Below are positions 42,454 through 50,980 of a stretch of DNA of 64,000 bases, in pieces (the first letter of the stretch is position 1; the number at the start of each line of letters is the position of its first letter). The notes below the pieces were generated by a model. The model was given only the letters and a program-made list of their open reading frames with translations, made no database searches and was not told the origin of the DNA. This DNA is from Lachnospiraceae bacterium (GTDB lineage Bacteria; Bacillota; Clostridia; Lachnospirales; Lachnospiraceae), in NCBI GenBank assembly GCA_024696945.1, contig JAILGF010000153.1, positions 36,177 through 100,176 of the forward strand, read 5' to 3'. Both the position numbers and the translations under genes were made by a program.

Positions 42454-43137
42454 ATGGCAGAATACAACGAGATGACGATCAGCGAAATGTACGATCTTTC
42501 AAACACAATAGCAGCAGAGCTTTTCAAAGGAAAGACATACCCTTGGGAAGTACTTCCCGAGATAGGCGACTTCATAATAAAGCTTGGCGAGACACTCGAT
42601 CCTAATGAGTATGATAAGAAGGGCGAGAACGTTTGGATAGCTAAATCTGCAAAAATAGCTCCTACAGCCAGCATCACCGGTCCCTGCATCATAGGAAAAG
42701 ACACAGAAGTAAGACCAAGTGCATTTATCCGTGGCAAAGCTTTGGTAGGAGAGGGATGCGTAGTAGGAAACTCATCAGAGCTTAAGAACGTGGTACTTTT
42801 CAATAAGGTTCAGGTACCTCATTTCAATTATGTAGGAGATTCCATATTTGGATTCAAATCACATACAGGCGCAGGTGCAGTTACATCAAACGTAAAGCAG
42901 GATAAGACACTTGTAACCGTCAACTACAAGGGAACAAGAGTAGAAACAGGATTAAAGAAATTCGGCGCAATGCTTGCAGACAACGTAGAAGTAGGCTGTA
43001 ATGCAGTCCTCAATCCCGGAACAGTAGTAGGAAAGCACACAAACATCTATCCCCTTTCATTCGTTCGCGGCTTCGTACCCGCTGAATCAATCCATAAAAA
43101 CAACGGTGAACTGATACATAAAAGAGACGATGTTTGA
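42454..43137 (+). CDS. Left-handed beta-helix (hexapeptide repeat) protein, putative acyl- or nucleotidyltransferase-like
   Basis: 227 residues from ATG 42454, with AAGGA nine bases upstream; the longer frame from 42310 adds 48 residues without a ribosome site. Hexapeptide repeats run from about residue 60 (VWIAKSAKIAPTASITGPCIIGKDTEVRPSAFIRG) to about 210 (VGCNAVLNPGTVVGKHTNIYPLSFVRG). The pattern is like the C-terminal half of GlmU/sugar-1-phosphate transferases, but no nucleotidyltransferase domain is present. Substrate unknown. Promoter candidate TTGACA near 42237 with a TATTAT-like -10. Ends at a strong terminator. Confidence 0.75.
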   Translation: MAEYNEMTISEMYDLSNTIAAELFKGKTYPWEVLPEIGDFIIKLGETLDPNEYDKKGENVWIAKSAKIAPTASITGPCIIGKDTEVRPSAFIRGKALVGEGCVVGNSSELKNVVLFNKVQVPHFNYVGDSIFGFKSHTGAGAVTSNVKQDKTLVTVNYKGTRVETGLKKFGAMLADNVEVGCNAVLNPGTVVGKHTNIYPLSFVRGFVPAESIHKNNGELIHKRDDV

Positions 43138-43159
43138 TAAGGCATAGTCTAATTATAAA

Positions 43160-43198
43160 AAAATAGAGCGTAGCATATCAATCAATGCTACGCTTTTT
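43160..43198. terminator. Terminator between hexapeptide-repeat and degV genes
   Basis: AGCGTAGCAT (43167-43176) pairs with ATGCTACGCT (43185-43194), T-rich after and A-rich before, so it may serve both convergent genes. Confidence 0.88.
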
Positions 43199-43220
43199 AT
43201 TTTCTTAAAAATGTGATCTT

Positions 43221-44102
43221 CTACCTATATTTTCCGAGGTAGAACAGCGCGATAGTTCCGGGACCTGCATGTGAACCGATGGTAGGACAGAGGTTTGCGA
43301 TCATGAAATTCTTATAACCGAATCTCTTCTCAATCTCAGCCTTAACAAACAGAGCATCCTCCTCAGCATCGCCGTGAGTAATATAGATCAGCTCATTCAT
43401 ATCCCTGTATGAACCAAGATGCTCCTCCATCTGGTCAACGAGAGAAATAAGCGACTTCTTACGTCCTCTGACATTCGTAACCGGAACAAGCTTGCCTTCA
43501 TTGTCAACGTGGAGAACAGGCTTGATATTAAGAAGAGTACCGAAAACCTTAACAGTCTTGGAAATCCTTCCGCCCCTGTGAAGATAAACAAGATCGTCAA
43601 CAGTAAAACTATGGCAGAGATTAAGCTTGTAATCCTTAAGCCACTTAACAATCTCATCAAAAGACTTGCCTTCCTTCTGTTTCTTAAGAGCATACCATAC
43701 ATAAAGACCCTGACCGCCCGAAGCGCAGAGAGAATCGATAACCTCGATCCTTCTTTCAGGGAACTCAGCCAAAAGTTCTTTGGCTGCGGTAGCGGAATTA
43801 CTGTAAGCCGAGCTCAGTCCCGACGAAAAGCCGATATGGATAATATCATAGCCTTCCGAAAGCTGCTTGCGGAAAATTTCTTTTGTTTTATCGGGATTTG
43901 TAGCAAACGTTGAAACAGTTGCACCGTTTCTCATACGGTTAAAGAAATCCTTGATCTCAAGATTCTTGTCGTCACCATACGTTTCACCGTCTACAATATA
44001 ATGAAGATAGTGGATCGGAATATTGTTTTCCTTAATAAATTCATCCGGAAAATCGGCAGTATTATCTGTCGAAATGATAAAAGGTCTGTTGTTCTCTGAC
44101 AT
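43221..44102 (-). CDS. DegV-family fatty-acid-binding protein
   Basis: 293 residues. DegV/FakB fold: FIISTDNTADFP at the N-terminus, then GATVSTFATNPDKTKEIF (the Thr/Ser loop that contacts the fatty acid carboxylate), IHIGFSSGLSSAYSNS, VDDLVYLHRGGRIS, and a C-terminal LCPTIGSHAGPGTIALFYLG. FakB proteins present fatty acids to the kinase FakA for phosphorylation; fakA is not nearby. Minus-strand promoter: TTGACG (44246-44241) -17- TAATAT (44223-44218), with the hairpin TGTGGTTT/AAACCACA just at the transcript start. Confidence 0.9.
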   Translation of the reverse strand: MSENNRPFIISTDNTADFPDEFIKENNIPIHYLHYIVDGETYGDDKNLEIKDFFNRMRNGATVSTFATNPDKTKEIFRKQLSEGYDIIHIGFSSGLSSAYSNSATAAKELLAEFPERRIEVIDSLCASGGQGLYVWYALKKQKEGKSFDEIVKWLKDYKLNLCHSFTVDDLVYLHRGGRISKTVKVFGTLLNIKPVLHVDNEGKLVPVTNVRGRKKSLISLVDQMEEHLGSYRDMNELIYITHGDAEEDALFVKAEIEKRFGYKNFMIANLCPTIGSHAGPGTIALFYLGKYR

Positions 44103-44311
44103 GTCCTCATTTGCACCAAAAGTGCTGATCCTTTCATAAATAATCCATAAATGTAGTTTTCAATTTCTAAAAATATAGTAATCAAAGACAATACATGTGG
44201 TTTTAAAAACCACAATCATATTATCACACTTCCTTTTTGACGTCAATAAAAAAATTATTAAAATATGAAAAGAAAACCATAACTATGAAGAAGTTTTATA
44301 ACATTTACTCT

Positions 44312-44340
44312 TTGACAAGTTAAAACATATGTGCTATGAT
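44312..44340 (+). promoter_or_regulatory. secDF promoter
   Basis: TTGACA (44312-44317), 17-bp spacer, extended -10 TGC-TATGAT (44335-44340). Confidence 0.85.
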
Positions 44341-44346
44341 AAATAA

Positions 44347-44373
44347 GTTGTGGGCCGAGAATCGGTCACAAAC
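44347..44373 (+). promoter_or_regulatory. Hairpin in secDF leader
   Basis: TTGTG (44348-44352) with CACAA (44367-44371) and inner CCGA (44355-44358) with TCGG (44362-44365), loop GAA. Lies at the 5' end of the predicted transcript; could stabilise the mRNA or bind a regulator. Confidence 0.45.
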
Positions 44374-44401
44374 CGTAATATAAGTATTTTTGGAGGAATT
44401 T

Positions 44402-46645
44402 ATGAAGGGTAAAGGTTTTTTACAGTTACTGATCGCAGTAATTGTAGTAGCAGCTGTCGCTTTTGTTGCCGTTTTCGGAATCGGCAAGGACAAGAGCGGA
44501 AGTGCGTCGGACGTTAAGCTCGGACTTGACTTGGCCGGCGGTGTAAGTATCACATATCAGACGGTGAAGGAAGATCCCACATCCGATGAAATGTCAGATA
44601 CGGTTTATAAAATGCAGAAACGTGCCGAAGGTTTCAGTACCGAAGCAGAAGTATATCCCGAAGGAGACAACAGAATTACCGTTGCCATACCCTCGGTAAC
44701 AGATGCCGATTCGGTTCTTGAGAAACTCGGAAGCGCCGGAAATATTTACTTTGTATATGCAAAGGGCCCCAGCGGTGTACAGAACATCGTATATACCGAT
44801 GACGGAGCAGCCCTTACAAGATCTATGGCAGAGATCATCGAAAACGGTGACGTAGTAGTAGACGGAACCGATATCGATTCAGCAGAACCCAAGATGTACC
44901 AGGATCAGTACAGCGGCGTTCAGTATGTAGTTGCACTTACCTTCAATGCAAAGGGTGCACAGAAATTCGCCGAAGGTACAAGCTATGCTTACAGCTATGT
45001 AAACTCAGGTTCAATGGAAAACATCATCGCCATCGTATATGATGACGAAGTTGTATCAGCACCTCACGTATCCGCAGTTATCGACGGAGGCGAGGCTCAG
45101 ATCCAGGGTCAGAAGGACATGGACGAAGCAAGAATTCTTGCAACCACCATCAGAGTTGGTGCCCTTCCCCTTGAACTTTCAGTATTAAGATATTATGTAG
45201 AAGGTGCACAGCTCGGTGCCAATGCACTTGAGACAAGCCTTATTGCCGGTGCCATCGGCCTTCTGCTCATCATCCTTTTCATGGTCATCATGTACAGGAT
45301 CCCCGGTGTGGCAGCATCGCTTGCACTTCTTTTCTACATCGGCTTCATGGTAATAAGCCTTAACATGTTCGAAGTAACACTTACCCTTCCCGGTATCGCA
45401 GGTATAATCCTTTCCGTAGGTATGGCCGTTGATGCGAACGTCATCATCTTCACCCGTATCCAGGAAGAAATCGGAACCGGAAAGACCGTCCGCTCAAGTA
45501 TAAAGCTTGGATTCAGCAAGGCTCTGTCAGCAATCGTTGACGGTAACGTTACAACCATTATCGCAGCCATCGTACTTTACTTCTTAGGTTCAGGTACTGT
45601 AAAGGGCTTCGCTCAGACACTTGCCATCGGTATTATCCTTTCAATGATCACCGCACTGTTTGTTACAAAGTTCATCCTTAACGCATTCGTTAACTTAGGT
45701 GCCGACAAGGTTGGCTGCTTCGGTGAGAAGAAGGGCTACAAGAAGATGAGGATCATCGAGAACTTCCCTAAGTTCGCTTGTATCTCAGGCGCTGTAATCC
45801 TTGCAGGTATAATCGCTATTATCATTAATACTCAGACTATTGATGCACCTTTCAACTACGGACTTGATTTCTCAGGCGGTACAGCTACAACCTTTACAAT
45901 GGATGAAGCTCTTCCTTCTGATATTAATACATCACTTGATGCAAAGATCAATTCAGAGCTCGGTACCAGCGCAGTTATCTCAACCATCGAGGATTCAAAG
46001 ATGGTTACCGTAAGGACCAAGGAGCTTTCAACCGAGGACAGAGCAAAGCTTATCAATATCATCACTACAAATTATGCGGTTAAACAGGAAAATATCACCA
46101 CCGAGAGCGTCGGTGCTACCGTCAGCGGTGAGATGAAGAAGGATGCACTTGTTGCGGTTATCGTTGCAACTATCTGTATGCTTATCTATATCTGGATCAG
46201 ATTCAGGAATATCTTCTTCGGTTTCTCATCCGTTATCGCACTTATCCATGACGTGCTTGTGGTTATCACAGTATACGCCATCGCTAAGGACGTTATCTCC
46301 GTAGGCAACACCTTCATCGCATGTCTGCTTACCATCGTCGGATATTCGATCAACGCAACCATCGTTATCTTCGACCGTATCAGAGAAAACATGGCAGAGA
46401 AGCTTAAGAACGAAACCGTTACCGATGTTGTAAACAAGAGTATTTCACAGACCTTCACCAGAAGTATCTATACTTCACTCACAACACTCATCACGGTAGT
46501 ACTTCTTGCAATACTTGGTGTATCCTCCGTTAGGGAATTCGCTATCCCGCTTATCGCAGGTATCCTTGCGGGTGGTTTCTCATCCGTATGTATAGCAGGC
46601 GGTGTATGGCATCTTTTCGGAAAGAAGTTTAAATCAGAAGATTAA
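44402..46645 (+). CDS. secDF: Protein translocase subunit SecDF (fused)
   Basis: 747 residues from ATG 44402 with GGAGG upstream (a TTG at 44390 overlaps that site). SecD half: one membrane helix, the periplasmic-type domain with LGLDLAGGVSITYQ, then five helices with the SecD motif around GMAVDANVIIFTRIQEEI. SecF half from about residue 455: NYGLDFSGGTATTF, then helices with GYSINATIVIFDRIRENM. Uses the proton-motive force to help pull proteins through SecYEG. First gene of secDF - recJ - proB. Confidence 0.96.
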   Translation: MKGKGFLQLLIAVIVVAAVAFVAVFGIGKDKSGSASDVKLGLDLAGGVSITYQTVKEDPTSDEMSDTVYKMQKRAEGFSTEAEVYPEGDNRITVAIPSVTDADSVLEKLGSAGNIYFVYAKGPSGVQNIVYTDDGAALTRSMAEIIENGDVVVDGTDIDSAEPKMYQDQYSGVQYVVALTFNAKGAQKFAEGTSYAYSYVNSGSMENIIAIVYDDEVVSAPHVSAVIDGGEAQIQGQKDMDEARILATTIRVGALPLELSVLRYYVEGAQLGANALETSLIAGAIGLLLIILFMVIMYRIPGVAASLALLFYIGFMVISLNMFEVTLTLPGIAGIILSVGMAVDANVIIFTRIQEEIGTGKTVRSSIKLGFSKALSAIVDGNVTTIIAAIVLYFLGSGTVKGFAQTLAIGIILSMITALFVTKFILNAFVNLGADKVGCFGEKKGYKKMRIIENFPKFACISGAVILAGIIAIIINTQTIDAPFNYGLDFSGGTATTFTMDEALPSDINTSLDAKINSELGTSAVISTIEDSKMVTVRTKELSTEDRAKLINIITTNYAVKQENITTESVGATVSGEMKKDALVAVIVATICMLIYIWIRFRNIFFGFSSVIALIHDVLVVITVYAIAKDVISVGNTFIACLLTIVGYSINATIVIFDRIRENMAEKLKNETVTDVVNKSISQTFTRSIYTSLTTLITVVLLAILGVSSVREFAIPLIAGILAGGFSSVCIAGGVWHLFGKKFKSED

Positions 46646-46656
46646 TAGTCGAAATT

Positions 46657-48429
46657 ATGTACGTTAATAATGAAAAGTGGTTTATAAACACCAAAACCGG
46701 TGACTTTAATTTCATTATGAATACCTTTGGCGTGACTGCCTCTACGGCAAGGCTCCTGATAAACAGGGGGAAGCTGACCGAGCGGGATATAAGGGAATTC
46801 CTCTATCCCGATGAAAGCATGCTCCATTCCCAGTCGTTACTCAGGAACCTTAAAGAGGCAGCCGACGTCATAGAAGAGAAGCTTTCGTCCCATCTTAAGA
46901 TAAGGGTGATAGGGGATTATGACGCTGACGGCATCATGTCCACTTACATTCTTACTCATGCATTTAAAAGACTGGGGGCGGAAGCTGATTTCTATATTCC
47001 GGACCGTGTAAAAGACGGCTACGGTATAAATGCGGACATGATAGAGAGGGCCGCTGAAGACGGAGTGGATACTATCGTGACCTGTGATAACGGTATAGCT
47101 GCGGTTGATGCCGGAGAAGCAGCGGAAAGGCTCGGTATAACCCTTATAATTACCGACCACCACGAGCTTCAGGAAGAGCTTCCGAAGGCCCTGGTTATTG
47201 TAGATCCGAAGCAGCCCGAGGACACTTATCCCTGTAAGAACATCTGTGGGGCGGTGGTTGCCGCTAAGCTTGCCGCCGAGCTCCTCGAAAGAAAAGGGCT
47301 TGCCGAAAAAGGAAAAGGCTGTATCGATTATATTGAATTCATGGCCATAGCCACCATCTGTGACGTTGTGCCTCTTGACGGAGAAAACAGGACAGTTGCA
47401 TCACTCGGATTAAAGAAACTCAATTCCCTCTACGTCAAAGGCATCGGTGATGTTTCAAAAGCAAACAAAGGCCTGAAAGCTCTTGTTGAAGGATGTAAGC
47501 TTGATGAAATTACCGAATACTCGATAGGCTTTGTGATAGGACCGTGCCTCAATGCAACGGGCAGGCTGGATCTGGCCGATAAAGCTATGAGGATGCTGTG
47601 TGCGGAAGAATCTGAGAAAGCCCATTCATTAGCAAGAGAATGCAGGGAGCTTAACGAAGAAAGAAAAGCAATGACCATACAGGAAACCGAAAAGGCCTTT
47701 AAACAGCTTGAAAAAGCCGGAAGTCTTGATAAGGTCCTTGTGGTAGAGCTCCCCGAATGCCATGAAAGCCTTGCCGGGATAATAGCCGGAAGGATAAAGG
47801 AAAAATACATGCATCCGGTGTTTGTCCTCACGAAATCGGGGGATATAATGAAGGGCTCGGGACGTTCGATCACGGGCTACAACATGTTCGGCGAAATGCA
47901 GAAGGTTTCCGGATACTTCCTAAAATACGGGGGACACCCCATGGCTGCAGGCCTAAGTATAAAAGCAGAGGATGTCCCAGCCTTCCGTACTGAGATCAAT
48001 AAAAACTGTACCCTTACGGAAGACGATATGAAGAAAAAGGTTATGCTGGACGCTGCGGTTGCTCTTTCAGCTTTCGATGAAAAAAGCATTGAAGAAATTA
48101 AACTCTTTTCACCGTGCGGAACAGACAATCCAAGCCCTGTCTTTGGAGACAGGAACAATAGCGTCATCCGTATGAAACGTATAGGAAAGAATTCCAATTA
48201 TCTTAAGTTTACCATGGAAGACAGTAGGGACGTAAAGTTCGAAGCAGTCTGCTTCAAGGATGCAGCGGATGTTATAGAATATCTGTCATATAAATTCGGG
48301 CAGGACCAGGTAGATGCAGCATTTGCCGGCCGTCCCAACAGCATCAAGCTCACCATAAGCTACGTTCCCGAGATAAATGAATATAACGGGGGACGCTCCA
48401 TCCAGATGAAGATCCAGGGGCTGATCTAA
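46657..48429 (+). CDS. recJ: Single-stranded-DNA-specific exonuclease RecJ
   Basis: 590 residues. DHH-family 5'-3' exonuclease of repair and recombination. Motifs: VIGDYDADGIMSTYI (I), TCDNGIAAVDAG (II), ITDHHELQEELP (III, DHH), CGAVVAAKLA (IV), then DHHA1 domain with YGGHPMAAGLSI. The C-terminal OB-like segment is shorter than in some RecJ proteins but the core is complete. Starts 11 bp after secDF; the ribosome site is weak, so translation may be coupled. The secDF-recJ order is common in Clostridia; the usual apt and rel genes do not follow here, and rel lies near 13 kb instead. Confidence 0.95.
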   Translation: MYVNNEKWFINTKTGDFNFIMNTFGVTASTARLLINRGKLTERDIREFLYPDESMLHSQSLLRNLKEAADVIEEKLSSHLKIRVIGDYDADGIMSTYILTHAFKRLGAEADFYIPDRVKDGYGINADMIERAAEDGVDTIVTCDNGIAAVDAGEAAERLGITLIITDHHELQEELPKALVIVDPKQPEDTYPCKNICGAVVAAKLAAELLERKGLAEKGKGCIDYIEFMAIATICDVVPLDGENRTVASLGLKKLNSLYVKGIGDVSKANKGLKALVEGCKLDEITEYSIGFVIGPCLNATGRLDLADKAMRMLCAEESEKAHSLARECRELNEERKAMTIQETEKAFKQLEKAGSLDKVLVVELPECHESLAGIIAGRIKEKYMHPVFVLTKSGDIMKGSGRSITGYNMFGEMQKVSGYFLKYGGHPMAAGLSIKAEDVPAFRTEINKNCTLTEDDMKKKVMLDAAVALSAFDEKSIEEIKLFSPCGTDNPSPVFGDRNNSVIRMKRIGKNSNYLKFTMEDSRDVKFEAVCFKDAADVIEYLSYKFGQDQVDAAFAGRPNSIKLTISYVPEINEYNGGRSIQMKIQGLI

Positions 48430-48459
48430 ATCAAAAATATAAAAAAAGCAGGTAGAAAA

Positions 48460-49299
48460 ATGTCAGATCGATCATATATCAAGGATAAGAAAAGAATAGT
48501 CATAAAAATAGGTTCCTCATCACTCGTACATGCCGAGACAGGAGACCTTAATCTTGTACGTATAGAAAAACTTGTACGTATTATCACCGACCAGTGCAAC
48601 GAAGGAAAAGAAGTAGTTCTTGTTTCTTCAGGTGCTATAGCTGTCGGCGTAAAAGCACTCGGGCTTTCGAAGAGACCCGAGCATAAAGCGGGAGAGCAGG
48701 CATGTGCGGCAGTCGGCCAGGCTAGGCTGATGATGGTATATCAGAAGCTTTTTGCGGAATACCTCCGTACCGCAGCACAGATACTTATGACCAAAAACAC
48801 AATGATCGATCCCGAGAGCCGTCACAATGCAAGAAGCACATTTGATGAGCTTTTAAAGATGGGAGTTGTTCCCATCGTTAATGAAAACGACACAGTATCC
48901 ACCGATGAAATTGAATTCGGTGACAACGACACACTTTCCGCAATAGTTGCGGCACTCGTGCATGCAGATCTCCTGATCCTTCTTACGGATAAGGACGGTC
49001 TTTATACCGATGACCCCGGAAAAAATCCCGATGCCAAATTCATTGACACGGTTGACGTTATAGACGAAAAGATCCTTGCAATGGGAAAGGGAGCCGGTTC
49101 AAGCGTAGGAAAGGGCGGCATGTCAACCAAGATATCGGCAGCACGTATAGCAACCGATTCCGGTGCAGATATGATAATCACAAACGCCGAGGATATTTCA
49201 AAACTGGGAGATATCATGGAGGGCGAGCATATCGGTACTCTCTTTAAGGCTCATAAGAATATTGACTTCCATTTGATCGACTACATTTCCGGAAAATAG
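48460..49299 (+). CDS. proB: Glutamate 5-kinase, short form without PUA domain
   Basis: 279 residues. Amino-acid kinase fold: RIVIKIGSSSLVHAETG (phosphate loop), VLVSSGAIAVGVKALGL, PIVNENDTVSTDEIEFGDNDTLSA (glutamate/ATP site), LLTDKDGLYTDDP and GMSTKISAARIATDSG. Catalyses the first step of proline synthesis, ATP-dependent phosphorylation of glutamate. It ends after the kinase domain, so the C-terminal PUA domain found in many ProB proteins is missing. proA is not adjacent. Follows recJ by 30 bp. Confidence 0.94.
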   Translation: MSDRSYIKDKKRIVIKIGSSSLVHAETGDLNLVRIEKLVRIITDQCNEGKEVVLVSSGAIAVGVKALGLSKRPEHKAGEQACAAVGQARLMMVYQKLFAEYLRTAAQILMTKNTMIDPESRHNARSTFDELLKMGVVPIVNENDTVSTDEIEFGDNDTLSAIVAALVHADLLILLTDKDGLYTDDPGKNPDAKFIDTVDVIDEKILAMGKGAGSSVGKGGMSTKISAARIATDSGADMIITNAEDISKLGDIMEGEHIGTLFKAHKNIDFHLIDYISGK

Positions 49300-49314
49300 A
49301 AAGAAATAAAAAAA

Positions 49315-49411
49315 GACCCCCTAAAATGAGGAGAAGCCCAACAGAGGGGGGAGGAGACTGTTGAGCTTGAAGTTTATGAAAAAAATTATTTTTGAAACCC
49401 TGACGGGTTTT
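49315..49411 (+). ncRNA. Candidate structured RNA with H-type pseudoknot downstream of proB
   Basis: CCCCCT (49317-49322) pairs with AGGGGG (49345-49350), and CAACAG (49339-49344) pairs with CTGTTG (49358-49363). The two stems interlock in the classic H-type order with no base between 49344 and 49345, so they can stack; loop 3 (49351-49357, GAGGAGA) is a ribosome-site-like sequence. A second hairpin AAACCC (49395-49400) / GGGTTT (49405-49410) with TTTTG after it could end the RNA. I do not recognise the family. Confidence 0.5.
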
Positions 49412-49423
49412 GTCTTTCACTGA
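49361..49423 (+). CDS. Possible small ORF inside the pseudoknot element
   Basis: TTG start six bases after GGAGG; 20 codons reading ...KFMKKIIFETLTGFVFH, a basic then hydrophobic peptide, ending TGA at 49421-49423. An inner ATG at 49376 would give 15 residues. Its ribosome site is within loop 3 of the candidate pseudoknot, so it may be a leader-type peptide. Could equally be chance. Confidence 0.3.
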   Translation: MSLKFMKKIIFETLTGFVFH

Positions 49424-49513
49424 TATTAATATAACACGTGGTTATGAACTCCGTATGTTAAAAATATGAACTTTTCGTTAATAATTTAAGTTTTTTTATG
49501 AATAAATTTTTAG

Positions 49514-49542
49514 TTGAAAACAAATAGAAATTGGTATATAAT
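49514..49542 (+). promoter_or_regulatory. ahcY promoter
   Basis: TTGAAA (49514-49519), 17-bp spacer, TATAAT (49537-49542). Confidence 0.75.
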
Positions 49543-49575
49543 AATAAAAGTGGTGCTTTGTGACTTTGTAAAACG

Positions 49576-49597
49576 ATTTTGTATAATCATACAAAAT
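49576..49597. promoter_or_regulatory. Inverted repeat in ahcY leader
   Basis: ATTTTGTAT (49576-49584) and ATACAAAAT (49589-49597), a perfect 9-bp pair with loop AATC, 30 bp before the ahcY start. An operator or an mRNA hairpin; no T-run of terminator type. Confidence 0.5.
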
Positions 49598-49626
49598 TTG
49601 TATATAAAACAGAACAGGAAAGATAT

Positions 49627-50874
49627 ATGTACAATTCTGAAATAAAAGATATAAACTTAGCCGAGTCCGGTTTGAGAAAAATAGAGTGGGTAAGGAGAAA
49701 CTGCCCGCTTCTTTCCGGTATAAAGAAGGATTTTGAAAAAGAAAAGCCCTTTGCGGGAAAGAAGATTGCTCTCTCAGTACATCTCGAAGCAAAGACCGCA
49801 TATCTCTGCGAGGTACTTAAAAGCGGCGGTGCCGAAATGTACATCACCGGAAGCAATCCGCTCTCAACCCAGGACGATGTTGCCGCTGCACTTGTTTCCG
49901 AAGGTCTCGAAGTTCATGCATGGCACGGAACGACCGAGGAAGAATACGGCAGACACATTGAGAACGTTCTTAAGAATAACTGCAATATAATCATAGACGA
50001 CGGTGGAGATCTTGTACACAAGCTCCATACCGACATGAGGGACAGCCTTCAATACGTCATCGGCGGCTGTGAAGAAACAACCACCGGTATCATAAGGCTT
50101 AAAGCCATGGCTGCAAAGGGCGAGCTTGAATTCCCCATGGTTCTTGTAAACGACGCAGATTGCAAGCACCTCTTCGATAACAGGTACGGAACGGGTCAGT
50201 CCGTATGGGACGGCATCAACCGTACAACAAATCTTATCGTGGCGGGAAAGATAGTAGTTGTTGCAGGCTACGGCTGGTGCGGTAAGGGTGTTGCCATGCG
50301 TGCAAAGGGCCTGGGCGCAAGAGTTATCGTGACCGAAGTAAATCCCGTTCGTGCAATTGAAGCAGTTATGGACGGCTTCGACGTAATGCCTATGTCTGAA
50401 GCAGCTCCTCTCGGAGATTTCTTCGTTACCGTTACGGGCTGTGCAGGTGTTGTAAGAAAAGAAGATTTCCTCAAGATGAAGGACGGAGCCATCTGCTGTA
50501 ACGCAGGACACTTCGACGTAGAGGTTGACGTGGCCGGACTTAAGGCTATGGCGGTTGATAAAGCAGAAATGCGCAACAACATCATGGGCTACAAGCTTGA
50601 AAACGGGAAATGGATATACATCCTTGCAGAGGGAAGACTTGTAAACCTGGCTGCAGGTGATGGACATCCCGCAGAGATCATGGACATGAGTTTTGCAATC
50701 CAAGCACTCAGTGCGGAATATCTCGTAAAGAATGCGGGAAGCATAAAGGAAAAACTTATAAAGGTTCCCGAAGAGGTTGACAAGGCCGTAGCACTCAGAA
50801 AGCTCAATTACCTCGGAAAGCAGATCGATAAGCTTACACCCGAGCAGGAAGCATATCTTTCACAGGGACTATAA
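49627..50874 (+). CDS. ahcY: Adenosylhomocysteinase
   Basis: 415 residues from ATG 49627 (AGGAAAGA upstream; the longer frame from 49579 crosses the leader inverted repeat). Splits S-adenosylhomocysteine to adenosine and homocysteine. Substrate segments include HLEAKTAYLCEVLKSGGAEMYITGSNPLSTQDD and VNDADCKHLFDNRYGTGQSVWDGINR; the NAD-binding Rossmann motif is VVVAGYGWCGKGVA. Slightly shorter than animal forms. Homocysteine made here and by metY would feed methionine synthesis. Confidence 0.94.
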   Translation: MYNSEIKDINLAESGLRKIEWVRRNCPLLSGIKKDFEKEKPFAGKKIALSVHLEAKTAYLCEVLKSGGAEMYITGSNPLSTQDDVAAALVSEGLEVHAWHGTTEEEYGRHIENVLKNNCNIIIDDGGDLVHKLHTDMRDSLQYVIGGCEETTTGIIRLKAMAAKGELEFPMVLVNDADCKHLFDNRYGTGQSVWDGINRTTNLIVAGKIVVVAGYGWCGKGVAMRAKGLGARVIVTEVNPVRAIEAVMDGFDVMPMSEAAPLGDFFVTVTGCAGVVRKEDFLKMKDGAICCNAGHFDVEVDVAGLKAMAVDKAEMRNNIMGYKLENGKWIYILAEGRLVNLAAGDGHPAEIMDMSFAIQALSAEYLVKNAGSIKEKLIKVPEEVDKAVALRKLNYLGKQIDKLTPEQEAYLSQGL

Positions 50875-50894
50875 AGGCAAGGGCCAAAGACAAG

Positions 50895-50949
50895 GCGGGG
50901 GTCAGACTCCCGCAGGGGTCTGCCCCCCATAAAAAAGGGGTCTGACCCC
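50895..50949. repeat. Tandem GGGGTC-GACCCC-type palindromes
   Basis: Three related palindromes in 55 bp: GCGGGGGTCAGACTCCCGC (50895-50913), GGGGTCTGCCCC (50915-50926) and GGGGTCTGACCCC (50937-50949). Same family as the in-frame copies in the NYN gene at 25168-25327. They lie between ahcY and the amidase gene and could also act as a weak terminator or mRNA end. Confidence 0.85.
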
Positions 50950-50980
50950 ATAAAGAAAGAAATATAGGAAGGACACAAAA

